A stretch of 64,000 bases of DNA from assembly GCA_019429445.1 (NCBI GenBank), contig JAHYIW010000010.1:40729-104728 (forward strand), read 5' to 3'. Source of the DNA: Desulfuromonadaceae bacterium (lineage in GTDB: Bacteria; Desulfobacterota; Desulfuromonadia; Desulfuromonadales; JAHYIW01). The notes beneath the pieces are model-generated. The model was not told the DNA's origin. It did no database searches and was given only the letters and a program-made list of their open reading frames with translations. The stretch's first letter is position 1; the number at the start of each line of letters is the position of its first letter. Below, in pieces: positions 42,537 to 51,480 of the stretch. The translations under genes were made by a program, and so were the position numbers.

Positions 42537-43627
42537 GAGAGATGCCCCCAGATCGATAGCGCCAGAAAAATCAGCAAAATCAGAAAATAAACGGTTAAAA
42601 AGACGGGTCGTCGCGCCGGACGGCGTTCAACACCAACATCGATGAATGGCAACAGCGCCAGAAATGTCATAAATACCCCCTGCACACCGAGTCCGATCAA
42701 TTTGCTGGGGAAGATCTTCAACGTCTGATACGCCCAGAGGAAATACCACTCGGGTTTGATCTTCTCCGGGGTGGTAAAGGGGTCAGCAGGCTCCAGCGTT
42801 GTCGGGGGAAAAAACAGTTGCGGGATGAAGAAGCTCACCATCACGAGCAGCGCCAAAAAAAACATGATCATTGCGCCATCCTTGACCACAAAGTTGGGAA
42901 AGAACGGGATCCCCCCTTGATGCTCTTCATGCAATCGAATATCGGCGGCAGCCGGTTGCTGATAGTCCGCTCCGAACGGGGGTGTTGCGATGCCGGTGCG
43001 GCGCATGCTGTAAAGATGAAATCCGATCAGGCCAAAGAGGGCCAGCGGCAGGACAATCACATGCAGGGCAAAGAAACGCCCCAGCGTTACCCCGCTGACC
43101 ATCGGCCCGCCGCGCAAAAATTCAACCAGTTTGGCACCGACTATCGGCACCGCACCGGCGGCATCGGTGGCAACCGTCGTCGCCCAGAACGACAACTGAC
43201 TCCAGGGGAGGAGATAGCCGGTCAGGCACAGCACCAGCCCGAGGTTAAACAGGATAAACCCGGATAACCAGGTCAGTTCACGCGGTTTTTTGTAACTCCC
43301 CATAAAAGCAACGGACACCATGTGCAGCAGTAGCGCGACAACAATGATGTTCGAACCGACCGCATGCAAGGTGCGGATCAGCCAGCCGAACGGAACATCA
43401 TTCATGATCCGCTCAACGCTGGCAAAAGCCGTTTCGGGGCTGGGGATATAATACACCAGCAGCAAAATCCCGGTCAAAAGCTGTAGCCCGAAGAGTGCCA
43501 GCAGAACCGCCCCGAGGGTATGCCAGACGGTCAGGGTGCGAGGAAGCAGATAACCGGTCAGCTGGTCATGCAGCAGTGCGCGCACAGCAAGACGCTCATC
43601 CAGCCAGTCGATAAGGAATTTTTTCAT
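42533..43627 (-). CDS. Cytochrome b of a bc-type quinol oxidoreductase
   Basis: A 364-residue integral membrane protein with ~8 helices that fuses the b6-like and subunit-IV-like halves. Heme-ligand histidines lie in RTLHAVGSN and LLLHMVSV, and in FALHVIVLPLALFGLIGFHLYSM. The quinol-site motif is PEWY (KPEWYFLWAY). It oxidises menaquinol, passing electrons to the Rieske protein and the multiheme cytochrome. Its ATG overlaps the Rieske stop. Confidence 0.95.
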   Translation of the reverse strand: MKKFLIDWLDERLAVRALLHDQLTGYLLPRTLTVWHTLGAVLLALFGLQLLTGILLLVYYIPSPETAFASVERIMNDVPFGWLIRTLHAVGSNIIVVALLLHMVSVAFMGSYKKPRELTWLSGFILFNLGLVLCLTGYLLPWSQLSFWATTVATDAAGAVPIVGAKLVEFLRGGPMVSGVTLGRFFALHVIVLPLALFGLIGFHLYSMRRTGIATPPFGADYQQPAAADIRLHEEHQGGIPFFPNFVVKDGAMIMFFLALLVMVSFFIPQLFFPPTTLEPADPFTTPEKIKPEWYFLWAYQTLKIFPSKLIGLGVQGVFMTFLALLPFIDVGVERRPARRPVFLTVYFLILLIFLALSIWGHLS

Positions 43628-44073
43628 CAGACCACCTTTTTCTGACTAACCAGCAACTGGTCGCCATCTACCGCAACCGCATAGCTTTCCAGCGCCTTCG
43701 GCGGCGGGCCGCCGAGCACCCGACCGTCAGGCGCGAAGCGCCCGCCGTGGCACGGGCAAAGAAATTCATCCTGGTCGGCGACCCACTTGACAATACAACC
43801 AAGGTGCGTGCACACCGCGGACAGCGCAAGATACTCGCCAGCGGACGGTGCGATCAGCACCGCAGGGCGTCCCTTAAAATCGAAAAAGTGTGCTTTGCCG
43901 ACGGCGACAATGTCGCGTGGGAGGCTGATCGCTCCGCCCCCGCCGTCCCCGCCAGGGGGGAGCAAAAAACGAAAAATCGGCCAGCCAAGCAGGGCTGCGA
44001 GCGCAACACCGAGCGCGCCCAATATCATCTGCAAAAAACGGCGACGCTGTTGCGTCGGCAACGGATCTTCCAT
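43627..44073 (-). CDS. Rieske [2Fe-2S] subunit of the bc complex
   Basis: A 148-residue membrane-anchored protein. A twin-arginine-like start (RRRFLQMILGALGVALAALLG) provides the anchor. Cluster ligands lie in CTHLGC and CPCHGGRF, and GPPPKAL is the hinge-side proline loop. The ATG at 44073 has GGAGG four bases upstream; a longer start at 44091 runs through the ribosome binding site. First of the three-gene bc operon. Confidence 0.95.
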   Translation of the reverse strand: MEDPLPTQQRRRFLQMILGALGVALAALLGWPIFRFLLPPGGDGGGGAISLPRDIVAVGKAHFFDFKGRPAVLIAPSAGEYLALSAVCTHLGCIVKWVADQDEFLCPCHGGRFAPDGRVLGGPPPKALESYAVAVDGDQLLVSQKKVV

Positions 44074-44092
44074 GTGACCTCCAGGTTGCAAG

Positions 44093-44107
44093 TTTTTGCG
44101 AGTACAT
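44093..44107 (-). repeat. Third short copy of the (C/T)ACTCGCAAAAA repeat
   Basis: ATGTACTCGCAAAAA on the minus strand, 19 bases upstream of the Rieske start. It shares 14 of 15 bases with the left end of the 50136-50291 element. Confidence 0.5.
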
Positions 44108-44239
44108 GAATGTTGAATCAGCTACGAGTCTTAACCGAACAAGACGGGCTTGACAAGCTGATCTGCGCAAGAATCGTCTGCCTCTTGCGTAACATGATTG
44201 AGGGAGGCTCAGTAAATAAATTGCGCCACCAACGCAGCG

Positions 44240-44932
44240 CTATTGATGCGCCGCCAGCACACGGCCGAAAACCGGTACGCGCAGATCGCAATTGCTCTGG
44301 GCGCAGGTGAGAATAACATATGCGTTCAACCGATCACGCCCCCCCCCCGGAGACAGTCGCACCCGCAAGGTGGTTTGTTCACCGGCGCCCAGTTCAGCTT
44401 TGTCGAGGGTTGCGGAAACTTCCGCAGCGGTCGCCGTGACTGACGAATAACGAAGAGTGCGCGCGCCATGATTTTCAATGATCACAACTTCCTCACGGAC
44501 AACATCCGGACGCAGATCATCGAGATCAAGTTCGCGGGGGACAACCGTAATCTCGGGCTGCACGATACCACGCAAACTCAACTGCACAACCGGTCGTTGG
44601 GGATCGTTGCTGTACAGATAAACTGTTTTGACCACTTCATAAGAAAAACGGGTGGAATCGAAGCGGACCTTAAGTTCGGCAGACTCACCAGGGGCAAGCG
44701 TCGATTCACTGAGCAGCGCCGCCGTACAACCACACGAACTGCGTACCCGATCGATGACCAATGCAGCATCGCCCTGATTGCTGAGTTGAAAAAGGTGTTC
44801 AACCTGTTCCCCGGCATAGACCTGGCCAAAATCAAATTCCGGGGAAGACACCTCCAGCCGGGGTGCTCCGGCATGCGCGGCCAACGCAAAACAAAGAATA
44901 AAATTGATGAGTAACAGCAAACGACACGACAT
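44240..44932 (-). CDS. Exported DUF1573 protein
   Basis: A 230-residue protein: signal peptide (MSCRLLLLINFILCFALAAHA), then a DUF1573 immunoglobulin-like domain (FDFGQVYAGEQVEHLFQLSNQGD, and the SSCGCTAAL motif near 65) and a second beta domain. The function is unknown; such proteins are common in anaerobes and Bacteroidetes. The ATG at 44932 has GAGGAG upstream, and a longer frame lacks support. Divergent from hpt. Confidence 0.8.
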   Translation of the reverse strand: MSCRLLLLINFILCFALAAHAGAPRLEVSSPEFDFGQVYAGEQVEHLFQLSNQGDAALVIDRVRSSCGCTAALLSESTLAPGESAELKVRFDSTRFSYEVVKTVYLYSNDPQRPVVQLSLRGIVQPEITVVPRELDLDDLRPDVVREEVVIIENHGARTLRYSSVTATAAEVSATLDKAELGAGEQTTLRVRLSPGGGRDRLNAYVILTCAQSNCDLRVPVFGRVLAAHQ

Positions 44933-45028
44933 AATGAGCTCCTCGGAAATTTTATTTTGAGCATCACACAAACCACAGCGGGATTGTAGCACAATTGCGC
45001 ACGAATTTGCTGCAACATCGTGAAAAAA

Positions 45029-45057
45029 TTGACAAAAGGCCATTCCCCTGCTATACA
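45029..45057 (+). promoter_or_regulatory. Promoter of hpt
   Basis: TTGACA (45029-45034), a 17-base spacer and TATACA (45052-45057), 39 bases ahead of the ATG. Confidence 0.75.
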
Positions 45058-45096
45058 ATGTTGCTCACCATTAACAATACAGGACAATAAAGAGTC

Positions 45097-45609
45097 ATGA
45101 AAGAACTTTACTCCGCCGAGGATATTGCCACAACGGTCCAGCGCCTCGGCGCGGAAATCAGCGCTGACTACCCCGCAGGGAACGTTCTGCTCATCGGCGT
45201 GCTGAAAGGATCTTTCATCTTCATCGCTGACCTGATCCGAGCGATAGCGGTGCCGACAGTCGTCGATTTTGTCAGCCTCGCCAGCTACGGCTCGGACACT
45301 GCTTCATCCGGCATCGTTGAATTCCGGAAAGATCTCGACATGTCAATCACCGACCGCGATGTTGTCATTATTGAGGACATCATCGACAGCGGACGCACGT
45401 TGGAAACACTTTGTCATCTTTTGCAGCAACGCCGACCGCGCTCATTAAAAGTCTGCACCCTGCTCGACAAACATGCGCGTCGCGAGGTTCCGATAGCCGC
45501 CGACTATGTCGGTTTTTCAATCGACAACGGCTTTGTGGTCGGCTACGGTCTTGACATGGACGAACGTTATCGCAATCTGGGCACTATCTGTTTATTGCCG
45601 CAGAGTTGA
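45097..45609 (+). CDS. hpt: Hypoxanthine phosphoribosyltransferase
   Basis: Purine salvage: hypoxanthine or guanine plus PRPP gives IMP or GMP. A 170-residue type I PRTase. LLIGVLKGSFIFIADLIRAI is the early loop, VVIIEDIIDSGRTLETL the PRPP-binding motif, and VGFSIDNGFVVGYGLDMDE the base-specificity end. Confidence 0.95.
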   Translation: MKELYSAEDIATTVQRLGAEISADYPAGNVLLIGVLKGSFIFIADLIRAIAVPTVVDFVSLASYGSDTASSGIVEFRKDLDMSITDRDVVIIEDIIDSGRTLETLCHLLQQRRPRSLKVCTLLDKHARREVPIAADYVGFSIDNGFVVGYGLDMDERYRNLGTICLLPQS

Positions 45610-45648
45610 AATCAGCAAATCCTCAGATCGAATCAGGGAGAGCCTTCC

Positions 45649-47052
45649 ATGATCATTGAATGCCCGGAATGTCAGGCACGTTTTAAACTCGCCGACGAAA
45701 AGATCAAGCCGGAAGGGACAAAAGTCCGCTGCTCCAAATGCAAACACGTTTTCACCGTCAATGCATCAGCGCCCGCACCAACGCCCGCTCCCGCCCCCCC
45801 CGAACCTGCTCCGGTTCAGGAACCGGTCCCTGTCCAAAGGAGTGACGATGGACATGATGATTCTTCCCTGGCGTTCGACATTGACGTAGATGATCATGCG
45901 CCGTCCGATGATTTTGCTGACGACACAGGCACATCGGCAGACGCAATGACCGAGTCAAGCGGTGATTTTGATTTTGATTTTGATGACAGCAGCGCCGCCA
46001 AAGATCCTTTTGCAGAGGGCGATTCCGCAGAGGATTTTACCTTCGGCGCCCCTGGGGAGTCTGCCGACGACTTTGCTTTTACCGAGGAAGAACCGGCAGG
46101 CAATGAAGACGCGGGACTCACCACGAGTGGCGCGAGCGATGATGCCTTCGGCTTCAAATTGGACAGCGACGATACACCAACCCTCCCGGCGGACAGTGCG
46201 GATGAAGCGGAGGGTGATAATTTTTCTTTTGAAGAAGAGAAAGGTGGCTTTGACTTCGGTTTTGACGATGAAGAACCCCCTGCCCCGCCTCAAAAAGACG
46301 CCGCTGGCGGCGAAGAATTTTCGTTCGGCGACGATGACTCGTTCGCCGGTATCGAAATAAGTGGTTCCGCTTCGCTTGAGACGGCCCCCGACGAAGCGGA
46401 GGATGAGAGTCGCGTCAGCTCCGGGCTTTCCGAAGACACCCACTTTGCAGACAACTTCAGCGAACCGCGCAGAGAGCGCGAAGCAGCTCCGGAGCGCCCC
46501 CCGCAACGCCAGAGTGCCATCGGCACCTTCTTCAAACTTCTGCTCTTGCTGTTCGTACTCGGTATTGCCGGTGCAGGGGGCTACTTCTACTGGCTGGACG
46601 GCACGCTTGATATCGCCAGGATTCAGCAGCGCATCGAGGTTCTGCTCGGCAACGCCACGGCGGAAGAGGATAAAATCAAAATTCGCCTGAGCGAATTAAA
46701 CGGTTACTTTGTTGACAATGCCGGTGAAGGGCAGCTGTTTGTCGTCGAGGGCAAAGCAACCAACGCATATCCCGACACGCGCTCGGCGCTCGCTGTCAAA
46801 GGGGTCATTTATGGCGCCAACGGAGAAATTTTACGTTACACCAAGGTTTATTGCGGCAATCCGCTTGCCCCGAAAGATCTGCAGACGCTCTCCTGGGATA
46901 AAATTAAATCAAAAATGGAGAACCCGTTCGGTGACACGATGACTAATTCAGAGGTCACCTCCGGGAAAACCCTCGCGTTTACGATTGTTTTCAAAAATCT
47001 TCCCGAAAACTTGACTGAATTTTCAGTCGAACCGCTCAAAGCCGAGAAATAG
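45649..47052 (+). CDS. Zinc-ribbon membrane protein with DUF3426 C-terminus
   Basis: A 467-residue protein. The N-terminal MJ0042-type zinc ribbon has CPECQARF and CSKCKHVF. Residues ~40-280 form a long acidic, low-complexity region (repeats of DDFxF, EEPA, ADSADEAEGD) that is probably disordered. One membrane helix near 295-315 (FFKLLLLLFVLGIAGAGGYFYW) leads to a C-terminal DUF3426 beta domain, which should be periplasmic. The role is unknown. It follows hpt by 39 bases and is probably in the same transcript. Confidence 0.8.
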   Translation: MIIECPECQARFKLADEKIKPEGTKVRCSKCKHVFTVNASAPAPTPAPAPPEPAPVQEPVPVQRSDDGHDDSSLAFDIDVDDHAPSDDFADDTGTSADAMTESSGDFDFDFDDSSAAKDPFAEGDSAEDFTFGAPGESADDFAFTEEEPAGNEDAGLTTSGASDDAFGFKLDSDDTPTLPADSADEAEGDNFSFEEEKGGFDFGFDDEEPPAPPQKDAAGGEEFSFGDDDSFAGIEISGSASLETAPDEAEDESRVSSGLSEDTHFADNFSEPRREREAAPERPPQRQSAIGTFFKLLLLLFVLGIAGAGGYFYWLDGTLDIARIQQRIEVLLGNATAEEDKIKIRLSELNGYFVDNAGEGQLFVVEGKATNAYPDTRSALAVKGVIYGANGEILRYTKVYCGNPLAPKDLQTLSWDKIKSKMENPFGDTMTNSEVTSGKTLAFTIVFKNLPENLTEFSVEPLKAEK

Positions 47053-47069
47053 CTCGAAAGGGTTCAAAC

Positions 47070-47101
47070 AAAAAAAGCCGCGCTGTTGCGCGGCTTTTTT
47101 T
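47070..47101 (+). terminator. Terminator after the zinc-ribbon gene
   Basis: AAAAAAGCCGCGC pairs with GCGCGGCTTTTTTT over a TGTT loop: a perfect intrinsic terminator, able to work both ways. Confidence 0.92.
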
Positions 47102-47154
47102 GTTTGACATTTTTGGAATTCACAGAGACAACTTACGTCGACCTGCTCAGAATA

Positions 47155-47322
47155 TCAACCCTCGATGGCGCCAACCGGGCAGGTATCTTTGCAAGCACCA
47201 CAATCAGTGCAAGTGTCAGCATCAATCACGTGTTTGTCGGTACCTTCGCTGATCGCGTCGACCGGACAGGCATCGGCACAAGCGGCGCAATTGATACATT
47301 CATCAGTAATTACGTGAGCCAA
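47155..47322 (-). CDS. 2[4Fe-4S] ferredoxin, TTG start
   Basis: A 55-residue clostridial-type ferredoxin: C-I-N-C-A-A-C-A-D-A-C-P and C-T-D-C-G-A-C-K-D-T-C-P, eight ligands for two clusters. It is a low-potential electron carrier. The start is a TTG at 47322, set by a full-length Shine-Dalgarno (AAGGAGGTGATTCC); the only ATG-like extensions upstream run through that site. Monocistronic. Confidence 0.93.
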   Translation of the reverse strand: MAHVITDECINCAACADACPVDAISEGTDKHVIDADTCTDCGACKDTCPVGAIEG

Positions 47323-47619
47323 TGGAATCACCTCCTTATCAAAGAATGTTCGGGGACACCCCGTTTCGCAATTATATACACCAGTTACGTTGTGGTGTCC
47401 AGCAGGATTCTTGCCAGGCCACAATAAAACGAAAGTTCTTGCAATCCGCAGCCACTTTCGTTAGTCTCTAGAACTTATCAACGCGCGATTCTGGCGACAG
47501 AATGTCTCCATTTTCACCTTTGCCGAAAGCGCCGGTGTAAACAACTATCAAACACCATTATACTTACCATTGCACTTAAAATACCCGACATCAACGCTTA
47601 CGAAGGAGGTTTTTATTCC

Positions 47620-48885
47620 ATGGATATTCTGGCACTGAACTGCGGAAGTTCTTCCGTCAAATACCAATTATTTGACTGGGAAAAAAAAGAAATTATCGCC
47701 AAGGGGATGGTTGAGCGCGTAACGATTGGTGATTCGTTTATCATTCACGAAGTTCCCGGTCGCGAAACCTACCGTGAAGAGTATGAATGCCCGGATCACA
47801 AGGTCGCAATTCATTTGATTATCAAAACTCTCAGTGACCGGGAATACGGCGTTGTCACTGATATGAGCAAGATTTCCGCCGTTGGACACCGGGTTGTTCA
47901 CGGTGGCGAAAAATTCACCTGTTCAGTACGCATCTCGGAAGAAGTTCTTGATGCGATCAAAGATGTCCAGCACCTGGCCCCGTTGCACAATCCGCCGAAC
48001 ATCTCCGGGATTGAGGCGGCCCAGGCGGTCCTGCCCGATGTCCCGCATATTGCGATTTTCGACACCGCGTTCCATCAAACCATGCCGGAATATGCCTACA
48101 CCTACCCGCTGCCGCACGAATGGTATGAAAAGTACGGTGTACGCCGTTACGGGTTTCACGGCACCAGCCATCTCTATGTCTCCAAACGTGCGGCAGTGAT
48201 GCTCGGCAAGGCGGCGCAAGACTGCAACCTCATCACCATGCACATCGGCAACGGTGTTTCCCACACCGCCATCAAAGGCGGTATATCGATCGACACCTCG
48301 ATGGGGCTTACGCCTCTGGAAGGGGCGGTCATGGGCACGCGCTGCGGCGACATTGACCCGGCAATTCCGATGTTCATCCAGCAGCAGGAAAATCTTTCCG
48401 CCAAAGAAATCGATTCGATCCTCAACAAGAAATCGGGCATCCTCGGTATCACCGGCCAGTATACTGACCGCCGTGATGTGATTGAAGGGGCCGAAAAGGG
48501 CGGCTGCCCGCGTTGCCAGCTGGCCCTTGACATTGAGGGCTACCGCCTCAAAAAATATATTGGCTCGTACCTGGCCGCGACCGGAAAACTCGATGCTGTC
48601 GTTTTTACCGCCGGTGTCGGCGAAATGGGATGGAAAATTCGCGAGATTGCCCTCGAGGGACTTGAGCACCTGGGTATTATTGTCGACAAGGAAGTCAATC
48701 GTAACACCATGACCCGCAAGCGCGAGAGTGTCATCACCACACCAGATTCCCCAATCAAGGTCTTCGTTATTCCAACCAACGAAGAGCTGGTCTTCACCGA
48801 GGATGTTGTCGCCATCCTCGAAGGGACCTATACCGATCACATGAAATATCCCTACACCTTCGCGAGTAGCGATTTCCAACTCTGA
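47620..48885 (+). CDS. ackA: Acetate kinase
   Basis: Acetyl phosphate plus ADP to acetate plus ATP, or the reverse for acetate activation. 421 residues: LALNCGSSSVKY opening, GHRVVHGGE, the catalytic RRYGFHGTSH, and FTAGVGE near the end. AAGGAGG lies upstream. It is convergent with pta; the two are transcribed separately and share a bidirectional terminator. Confidence 0.97.
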   Translation: MDILALNCGSSSVKYQLFDWEKKEIIAKGMVERVTIGDSFIIHEVPGRETYREEYECPDHKVAIHLIIKTLSDREYGVVTDMSKISAVGHRVVHGGEKFTCSVRISEEVLDAIKDVQHLAPLHNPPNISGIEAAQAVLPDVPHIAIFDTAFHQTMPEYAYTYPLPHEWYEKYGVRRYGFHGTSHLYVSKRAAVMLGKAAQDCNLITMHIGNGVSHTAIKGGISIDTSMGLTPLEGAVMGTRCGDIDPAIPMFIQQQENLSAKEIDSILNKKSGILGITGQYTDRRDVIEGAEKGGCPRCQLALDIEGYRLKKYIGSYLAATGKLDAVVFTAGVGEMGWKIREIALEGLEHLGIIVDKEVNRNTMTRKRESVITTPDSPIKVFVIPTNEELVFTEDVVAILEGTYTDHMKYPYTFASSDFQL

Positions 48886-48908
48886 TCATCCGTTGCAACG
48901 CGACAAAA

Positions 48909-48948
48909 GAAAGCCCCCGGCAGAAGAGATTCTGTCGGGGGCTTTCTT
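48909..48948. terminator. Bidirectional terminator between ackA and pta
   Basis: AAAGCCCCCGGCAGA pairs with TCTGTCGGGGGCTTTC and TTTT follows; on the minus strand the A-run becomes T's. Confidence 0.88.
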
Positions 48949-48981
48949 TTGGTTACACTTTTTCTGCGTCGGTTCGGGGAA

Positions 48982-49983
48982 TCAGCCCTGCGCCTGTACC
49001 GCGGTGATCGCCGCGACCGAGATAATATCATCCACCGAACAACCGCGCGACAGATCATTCACCGGCTTGGCCAACCCCTGAATAATCGGGCCAACGGCCT
49101 CCGCCCCGGCGAGGCGCTCGACCAGTTTGTAGCCGATATTTCCCGAATCAAGATCGGGGAAGACCAGTGTGTTCGCCTGCCCCGCCACTAACGAACCAGG
49201 GGCCTTCTTGGCGCCAACCTTCGGCAACAACGCCGCATCGGCCTGCAATTCGCCGTCAATTTGTAAATCAGGTGCAAGCTCTTTGGCGATGCGCAGCGCC
49301 TCGAGAACCTTGTCGGCATCCTCATGCTTGGCGCTTCCTTTGGTCGAGAACGAAAGCATGGCGACCTTCGCGTCAACCCCGAGGAAGCTCTTGCAACTGC
49401 TCGCCGTCGCCACCGCGATCTCGGCCAGCGCCTGGGCGTCGGGGTTCGGGTTCACCGCACAATCGGCGAAGCACAAGGTACCGTTCACACCGAATTCCGG
49501 CGTTTTGGTAACCATCAGAAAAACCGAAGACACGGTTTTCATCCCGGCAGCCGTACCGATCACCTGAAAGGCCGCCCGCAGCACATCACCGGTGGTATTG
49601 AACGCCCCGGCAACCATCCCCCCCGCATCCCCTTTCTGAACCATCATGGCTCCGAAATAAAGATTGTCTTCCCCCGTCAGAAGTTTTTTTGCGTCATCTG
49701 TAGTCAGTTTCTTTTTTTTGCGGATTTCGCAAAGGTCCGCCGCATAAACATCCAGGGTGGTGGCACTCTTCGGGTCAATTAATTCGACCCCTTCAAGCGA
49801 CGCACCGAGCTCTGCCGCTTTGGCCTGCAACGCGGCAACGTTGCCGAGCAGGACAACATTGGCCAGCCCGTCGGCGACAATCTTCCCCGCCGCCTCGACC
49901 ATGCGCTCGTCGTAGCCCTCCGGCAACACGACAGTCTGACGATTTGCTCTTGCTTTTGCTTTAATCTGGTCAACTAGATGCAT
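48982..49983 (-). CDS. pta: Phosphate acetyltransferase
   Basis: Acetyl-CoA plus phosphate to acetyl phosphate. The short 333-residue form without the regulatory N-terminal domains. TVVLPEGYDERMVEAA opens, GAMMVQKGDAGGMVAGA and the C-terminal VFPDLDSGNIGYKLVERL are the substrate and CoA regions. GGAGGAGAAG stands before the ATG at 49983. Confidence 0.96.
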   Translation of the reverse strand: MHLVDQIKAKARANRQTVVLPEGYDERMVEAAGKIVADGLANVVLLGNVAALQAKAAELGASLEGVELIDPKSATTLDVYAADLCEIRKKKKLTTDDAKKLLTGEDNLYFGAMMVQKGDAGGMVAGAFNTTGDVLRAAFQVIGTAAGMKTVSSVFLMVTKTPEFGVNGTLCFADCAVNPNPDAQALAEIAVATASSCKSFLGVDAKVAMLSFSTKGSAKHEDADKVLEALRIAKELAPDLQIDGELQADAALLPKVGAKKAPGSLVAGQANTLVFPDLDSGNIGYKLVERLAGAEAVGPIIQGLAKPVNDLSRGCSVDDIISVAAITAVQAQG

Positions 49984-50096
49984 GGCTCTTCTCCTCCAAA
50001 ACAAAGCTTTATTTATCTCAAAACTTTCCTTTTATACCTGAAGAGGACGCGCCGGTCAACCGTTTATCGGCTCGCGGACGACGTGCGGTGCATTCT

Positions 50097-50126
50097 TTGA
50101 CCTGGATAAAAAAGTTTGTGTATAAT
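50097..50126 (+). promoter_or_regulatory. Promoter upstream of the structured leader and tonB
   Basis: TTGACC (50097-50102), an 18-base spacer and consensus TATAAT (50121-50126). Transcription should begin near 50133, so the 50136-50291 repeat would form almost the whole 5' leader of the tonB-like gene. Confidence 0.7.
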
Positions 50127-50135
50127 GGGCGAAAT

Positions 50136-50291
50136 TTTGATGCACTCGCAAAAACTCATGGGATGGCTAAGCAAAAATTTCGTCCTACAAGGCCTGGTGG
50201 TTTTTCAGGGGCGAAGGCCTACAGCAGGTAGGTCGAGGTCCTGAAAAACCGGCGTAACGCAGTAGGGCGGACTTTTTGCGACGCCATCAAA
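50136..50291 (+). repeat. Long-hairpin repeat element in the tonB leader
   Basis: 156 bases of nested inverted repeats. Outer ends TTTGATGCACTCGCAAAAA (50136-50154) and TTTTTGCGACGCCATCAAA (50273-50291) match in 16 of 19 positions. Next come GCAAAAATTTCGTCCTAC (50171-50188) and GTAGGGCGGACTTTTTGC (50262-50279), 15 of 18. Then GGTTTTTCAGG (50199-50209) and CCTGAAAAACC (50240-50250), perfect. The tip is CCTAC/GTAGG. Short relatives lie at 3684-3720, 38694-38718 and 44093-44107. Confidence 0.8.
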
Positions 50292-50317
50292 TTTTATCGG
50301 AGATTAATCTACCCACG

Positions 50318-51217
50318 ATGAACCTGAAACAACATCACACTCTTTTTCTGTGGGGGTTTCTTATCCTCTCACTGCTGCTCCACCTTCTGGCATTGCAATT
50401 CTTGCCGGGGGTCAGGATGTCGCCACCAACGGTGCAGGAAAAACCGGTCTTTGTTGAAATTCGTTCCGTGGAGCCGCGCAAAATCGAGCTTGATGTCGAA
50501 CCGGATAAGCAACTCGATATCCCCCGCGACCGACCGGCCAAACGTCTCGGCCCAATCAATCAGGTGGTCGCCGTCGAAACCGCCCCCCAAGGCGACTCCT
50601 TTGAAGATACCACACCATTTTCCGCCGCGCCCCAGACCCAAGAGACGGAGGTCGGGCACACCGGCGCACCGCAATCCGGTCTGCCGTCGCCGCCCACCCC
50701 TGAGGCCGACCGGAAAACGGGCGAAGCACGCCCTGACAGCGCGCTGACCAGCCCGCCAAAACCGGAGGGAGTTGCGGCCCTCGACCCGAAATCGTATCTG
50801 CAACTTGCTGATGCAACCGCTGTCGCCACCCTTGGCAAGGAAGCGCGCCGCGCCCGGCGCGACGACATGCGCGAAGGGGAATATCTGCATTTCGACCTGC
50901 AAAACGACCTGCTCAGCTCATTTTTTTACCGCTTTCGCGATAATATCCGCATGGTTTGGAACTACCCGGTTGCTGCGGGAGAGCGCGGGCAGGAAGGGGT
51001 GGCACTGCTGGGCATCCGCATCAACCGCGACGGCAGCGTCGCCGACGTGAAACTGCTTCGTTCTTCCGGTTATGCCATCCTCGATGAAACCGCCATTGGT
51101 GCAGTGCGGCGCGGTGCCCCTTACGGTGAGTTTCCCTCCCATTATCAGCAGGAATTTCTGGAATTCTCCGTCTCTTTTATTTATCAGATTTCCGGACAAC
51201 GCCGCGATGTCAACTGA
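50318..51217 (+). CDS. tonB: TonB-like energy transducer
   Basis: A 299-residue protein: one N-terminal membrane helix (LFLWGFLILSLLLHLLALQFL), a long proline/charge-rich periplasmic linker, and a C-terminal TonB domain (GVALLGIRINRDGSVADVKL then LRSSGYAILDETAIGAVRRG). It passes energy from an ExbBD channel to outer-membrane transporters. The ATG at 50318 is chosen for its topology; its ribosome binding site is poor (GGAG 15 bases away). An in-frame start at 50276 lies inside the repeat. Confidence 0.85.
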   Translation: MNLKQHHTLFLWGFLILSLLLHLLALQFLPGVRMSPPTVQEKPVFVEIRSVEPRKIELDVEPDKQLDIPRDRPAKRLGPINQVVAVETAPQGDSFEDTTPFSAAPQTQETEVGHTGAPQSGLPSPPTPEADRKTGEARPDSALTSPPKPEGVAALDPKSYLQLADATAVATLGKEARRARRDDMREGEYLHFDLQNDLLSSFFYRFRDNIRMVWNYPVAAGERGQEGVALLGIRINRDGSVADVKLLRSSGYAILDETAIGAVRRGAPYGEFPSHYQQEFLEFSVSFIYQISGQRRDVN

Positions 51218-51277
51218 ACCGCATAAACTGAAATGGGCCACTCAAGAGCGACCCATTTCCTGTTTATGTATTGCTGT

Positions 51278-51464
51278 AGTAACTATTCACTTGCCCACCC
51301 AAAGGTCGTCATCCCCGAGCGATCCTGTCGGGGATCCAGACTTTCAACCCTGAAAACCCTGGATCCCGGCTAAACCCCTGCCGGAATGACGCTGCAGGAG
51401 TCGCCTTAAGGCGCGATGGTTCGCGGCTAAAGCCGCTCCTACAAAAGAGCTGAACAGTAGTTAC
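51278..51464. repeat. ~187-bp composite repeat, copy A
   Basis: Ends in AGTAACTATTCA on the left and TGAACAGTAGTTACT on the right. It contains CATCCCCGAGCGATCCTGTC-GGGGAT, a GCCGGAATGACG block, GCCTTAAGGC and one REP palindrome. Copy B at 54409-54590 has the same order of parts. It lies directly downstream of the broken gcvPB. Confidence 0.85.
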
Positions 51465-51480
51465 TTGCTGTAAAACGGGA

